Below are positions 62,721 through 64,000 of a stretch of DNA of 64,000 bases, in pieces; the stretch's first letter is position 1, and each line of letters opens with the position of its first letter. The DNA lies in NCBI RefSeq assembly GCF_014646015.1, contig NZ_BMMQ01000001.1, forward strand, positions 434,001 through 498,000, given 5' to 3'. Position numbers and translations under genes: made by a program. The notes under the pieces were generated by a model. It worked only from the letters and a program-made list of their open reading frames with translations, made no database searches and was not told where the DNA came from. The DNA comes from Microbacterium nanhaiense (GTDB lineage Bacteria; Actinomycetota; Actinomycetes; Actinomycetales; Microbacteriaceae).

Positions 62721-63293
62721 GTGGCAATTGAATCGTCCCGGGAGCGAGCTCGGCGGCACATGTTGTGGGCGCTCGTTGTCGCGTGCCTCATCGGCACCGC
62801 TCTGATCTGGATCCTGTGGGTCGTTCCGGTCGCGCGCTCCGTCGACGAGGCCGAACCCGTGCCGCTCGGGCGGACGATCGCCGTGTCGGACGGCGCGCAC
62901 GGCGTGTGGGTGTCGGGGCGGGCCGGAATGCTCGGCCTCGTTCAGTGCATCTCGGACGGCGAGGTCACCTCGGGGCCCTCGCTCGATTGGGAGGACACGC
63001 TCTGGTGGATGACTCCGCGGGAGGGTTTCGAGCAGACGAGGAGGGTGAGCGGCGCGACGAGTATCACCTGCGAGTCGACGCTGGAGAGCTACGAGGGCGA
63101 ATACCTCGTCGCGCGGGACGTCTTCGGGTCTCGGAAGGTATGGATCGGCCGCATGGGGGAGCCCTCGGGCACCGTGCTGGCGCTCGGCGCCGTCGGCCTG
63201 CCGCTCTTCGCCGTGTTCCTGACGCCCATCCTCGTCGTGAGGGAGTTGCGCCGCGTGCGATCTCGGCGCGAATCCTCGGCCCACACGGCATAG
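62721..63293 (+). CDS. Hypothetical membrane protein with two helices
   Basis: A 190-residue protein I do not recognise. It has a basic N-terminus, a helix at about 14-38, an external-type domain of about 110 residues containing two cysteines (VQCISDG, ITCEST) that could form a disulfide, and a second helix at about 150-172 with a basic cytoplasmic tail. GTG 62721 is the start. Confidence 0.7.
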   Translation: MAIESSRERARRHMLWALVVACLIGTALIWILWVVPVARSVDEAEPVPLGRTIAVSDGAHGVWVSGRAGMLGLVQCISDGEVTSGPSLDWEDTLWWMTPREGFEQTRRVSGATSITCESTLESYEGEYLVARDVFGSRKVWIGRMGEPSGTVLALGAVGLPLFAVFLTPILVVRELRRVRSRRESSAHTA

Positions 63294-63296
63294 GAT
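63291..63296 (+). promoter_or_regulatory. Probable -10 box of the small protein gene upstream of alaS
   Basis: TAGGAT overlaps the stop codon of the preceding gene and would give a leader of about 28 nt holding the GGAG ribosome site. Confidence 0.45.
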
Positions 63297-63330
63297 GGTA
63301 CGACGTCTGCTCGCGACCCATGGAGATGAC

Positions 63331-63510
63331 ATGAAGAACGTGGCCTTGTTCCTGCTCGGCATCATCGGCGGCTTCGTCGCCGCGCACTTCATGAACAAGG
63401 ATCCGCGTGGTCACGAGCTGCTCGCGTCGATCGACGCCCGGATCAGCGGCTTCACGGGCGCGCTGACCGATGCCTACCACGCCGAGGTCGAGCGCGAGAG
63501 CGCGCAGTAA
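63331..63510 (+). CDS. Small membrane-anchored protein preceding alaS
   Basis: A 59-residue protein with one N-terminal helix (residues about 3-20, [19 protein letters not shown]) and a polar tail. ATG 63331 has GGAG 6 nt upstream; an earlier in-frame start lacks one. It lies 31 bases before alaS and is probably co-transcribed. Function unknown. Confidence 0.8.
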   Translation: MKNVALFLLGIIGGFVAAHFMNKDPRGHELLASIDARISGFTGALTDAYHAEVERESAQ

Positions 63511-63541
63511 CTTCCCCTTCGAAAAAGGACACACCCCTCAT

Positions 63542-64000
63542 ATGAAGACCGCGGAGATCGCCAACCGCTACCTCGACTTCTTCCGTTCGAAGGATCACGA
63601 AATCGTGCCGTCGGCGTCGCTCGTGAGCGACGACCCGTCGATCATGTTCACGATCGCCGGCATGGTGCCGTTCATCCCGTACCTCACGGGCGTTGTTCCC
63701 GCGCCGTTCAAGAGCGCCGCCGACCTGCAGAAGTGCATCCGCACGAACGACATCGAAGAGGTGGGGAAGACGGCCCGTCACGGCACGTTCTTCCAGATGA
63801 TGGGCAACTGGTCGTTCGGCGACTACTTCAAGGAGGGGGCGATCGCATACGCGTGGGAGCTCCTGACGAAGAGCGAGACCGATGGCGGCCTCGGCTTCGA
63901 CGAGAAGGATCTCTGGGTCACGGTCTACGAAGACGACGACGAGGCCGAGCAGCTGTGGCGCAAGGTGGCGGGCCTGCCGGCGAACCGGATCCAGCGGCTG
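63542..64000 (+). CDS. alaS: Alanyl-tRNA synthetase, N-terminal part (runs off the window)
   Basis: The first 153 residues of a class II synthetase that charges tRNA-Ala; the full family length is near 880. Motif-bearing segments are [48 protein letters not shown] and [19 protein letters not shown] 63542 has AAAGGAC at a rather long distance. The reading frame is open to the last base. Confidence 0.97.
   Translation, partial: MKTAEIANRYLDFFRSKDHEIVPSASLVSDDPSIMFTIAGMVPFIPYLTGVVPAPFKSAADLQKCIRTNDIEEVGKTARHGTFFQMMGNWSFGDYFKEGAIAYAWELLTKSETDGGLGFDEKDLWVTVYEDDDEAEQLWRKVAGLPANRIQRL

Overview
The window is a 64 kb chromosomal segment of a high-GC actinobacterium, most likely of the family Microbacteriaceae (Microbacterium-like). 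The evidence is a gene order and protein set typical of that group: sepH, DUF4193, DUF3093, dut, DUF3710, DUF3159, acnA and dxs, then rnd-DUF3000, the Gly-Cys-Val tRNA cluster, thrS-HIT, pdxST, yebC-ruvCAB-yajC-secDF-rel, rarA, rpsD and alaS. Codon use is strongly GC-biased. There is no prophage, insertion sequence, integrase or CRISPR array.

Layout. 1-6.5 kb: a LysR regulator, an SDR39U1-type epimerase, topoisomerase IV subunit A, an alkaline-phosphatase-superfamily phosphodiesterase and the cell-division protein SepH. 6.8-14.4 kb: small conserved actinobacterial proteins around dut, then aconitase and DXP synthase. 14.4-20.8 kb: a catabolic island with a DszC/SfnB-like flavin monooxygenase and a full oligopeptide-type ABC importer. 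21-24.3 kb: fatty-acid beta-oxidation (fadB-like, fadA). 24.4-32 kb: RNase D, DUF3000, an alpha/beta hydrolase, ZapE, an ammonium transporter with a GlnR box, an aldo/keto reductase and a YdcF-type membrane protein. 32.1-32.8 kb: five tRNA genes plus a tRNA-like remnant. 32.8-36.1 kb: DedA, ThrRS and a HIT protein. 36.1-43.2 kb: a second catabolic island with two more DszC-like enzymes and an LLM monooxygenase, divergent from a sugar-type ABC importer without its own ATPase. 43.3-47.1 kb: vitamin B6 (pdxR, pdxS, pdxT, pdxY). 47.2-58.8 kb: an L,D-transpeptidase-like protein, YebC, RuvCAB, YajC-SecD-SecF, Rel, an AbiEi-like protein and a DUF349 protein. 58.9-64 kb: RarA, ribosomal protein S4, a triplicated 97-bp terminator repeat, a solitary PemK-type protein, a GNAT acetyltransferase, two small membrane proteins and the start of alaS.

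Expression signals. About sixteen genes have a TANNNT -10 box ending 5-8 nt before an ATG or GTG with no Shine-Dalgarno sequence, the signature of leaderless mRNA. In two divergent pairs the two -10 boxes overlap by the same TA dinucleotide.

The most notable observations are: a PdxT whose catalytic histidine reads as arginine; three tandem copies of the rpsD 3' end with its terminator; a perfect 24-bp palindrome over the acnA promoter; a tiny leaderless ORF that ends across the rel start codon; a tRNA remnant in the tRNA cluster; three paralogous DszC-like monooxygenases in two transporter-linked islands; and strong over-representation of the palindrome GGATCC. I see no clear candidate for a wholly new multi-gene system; the novelty lies in regulatory and structural details.
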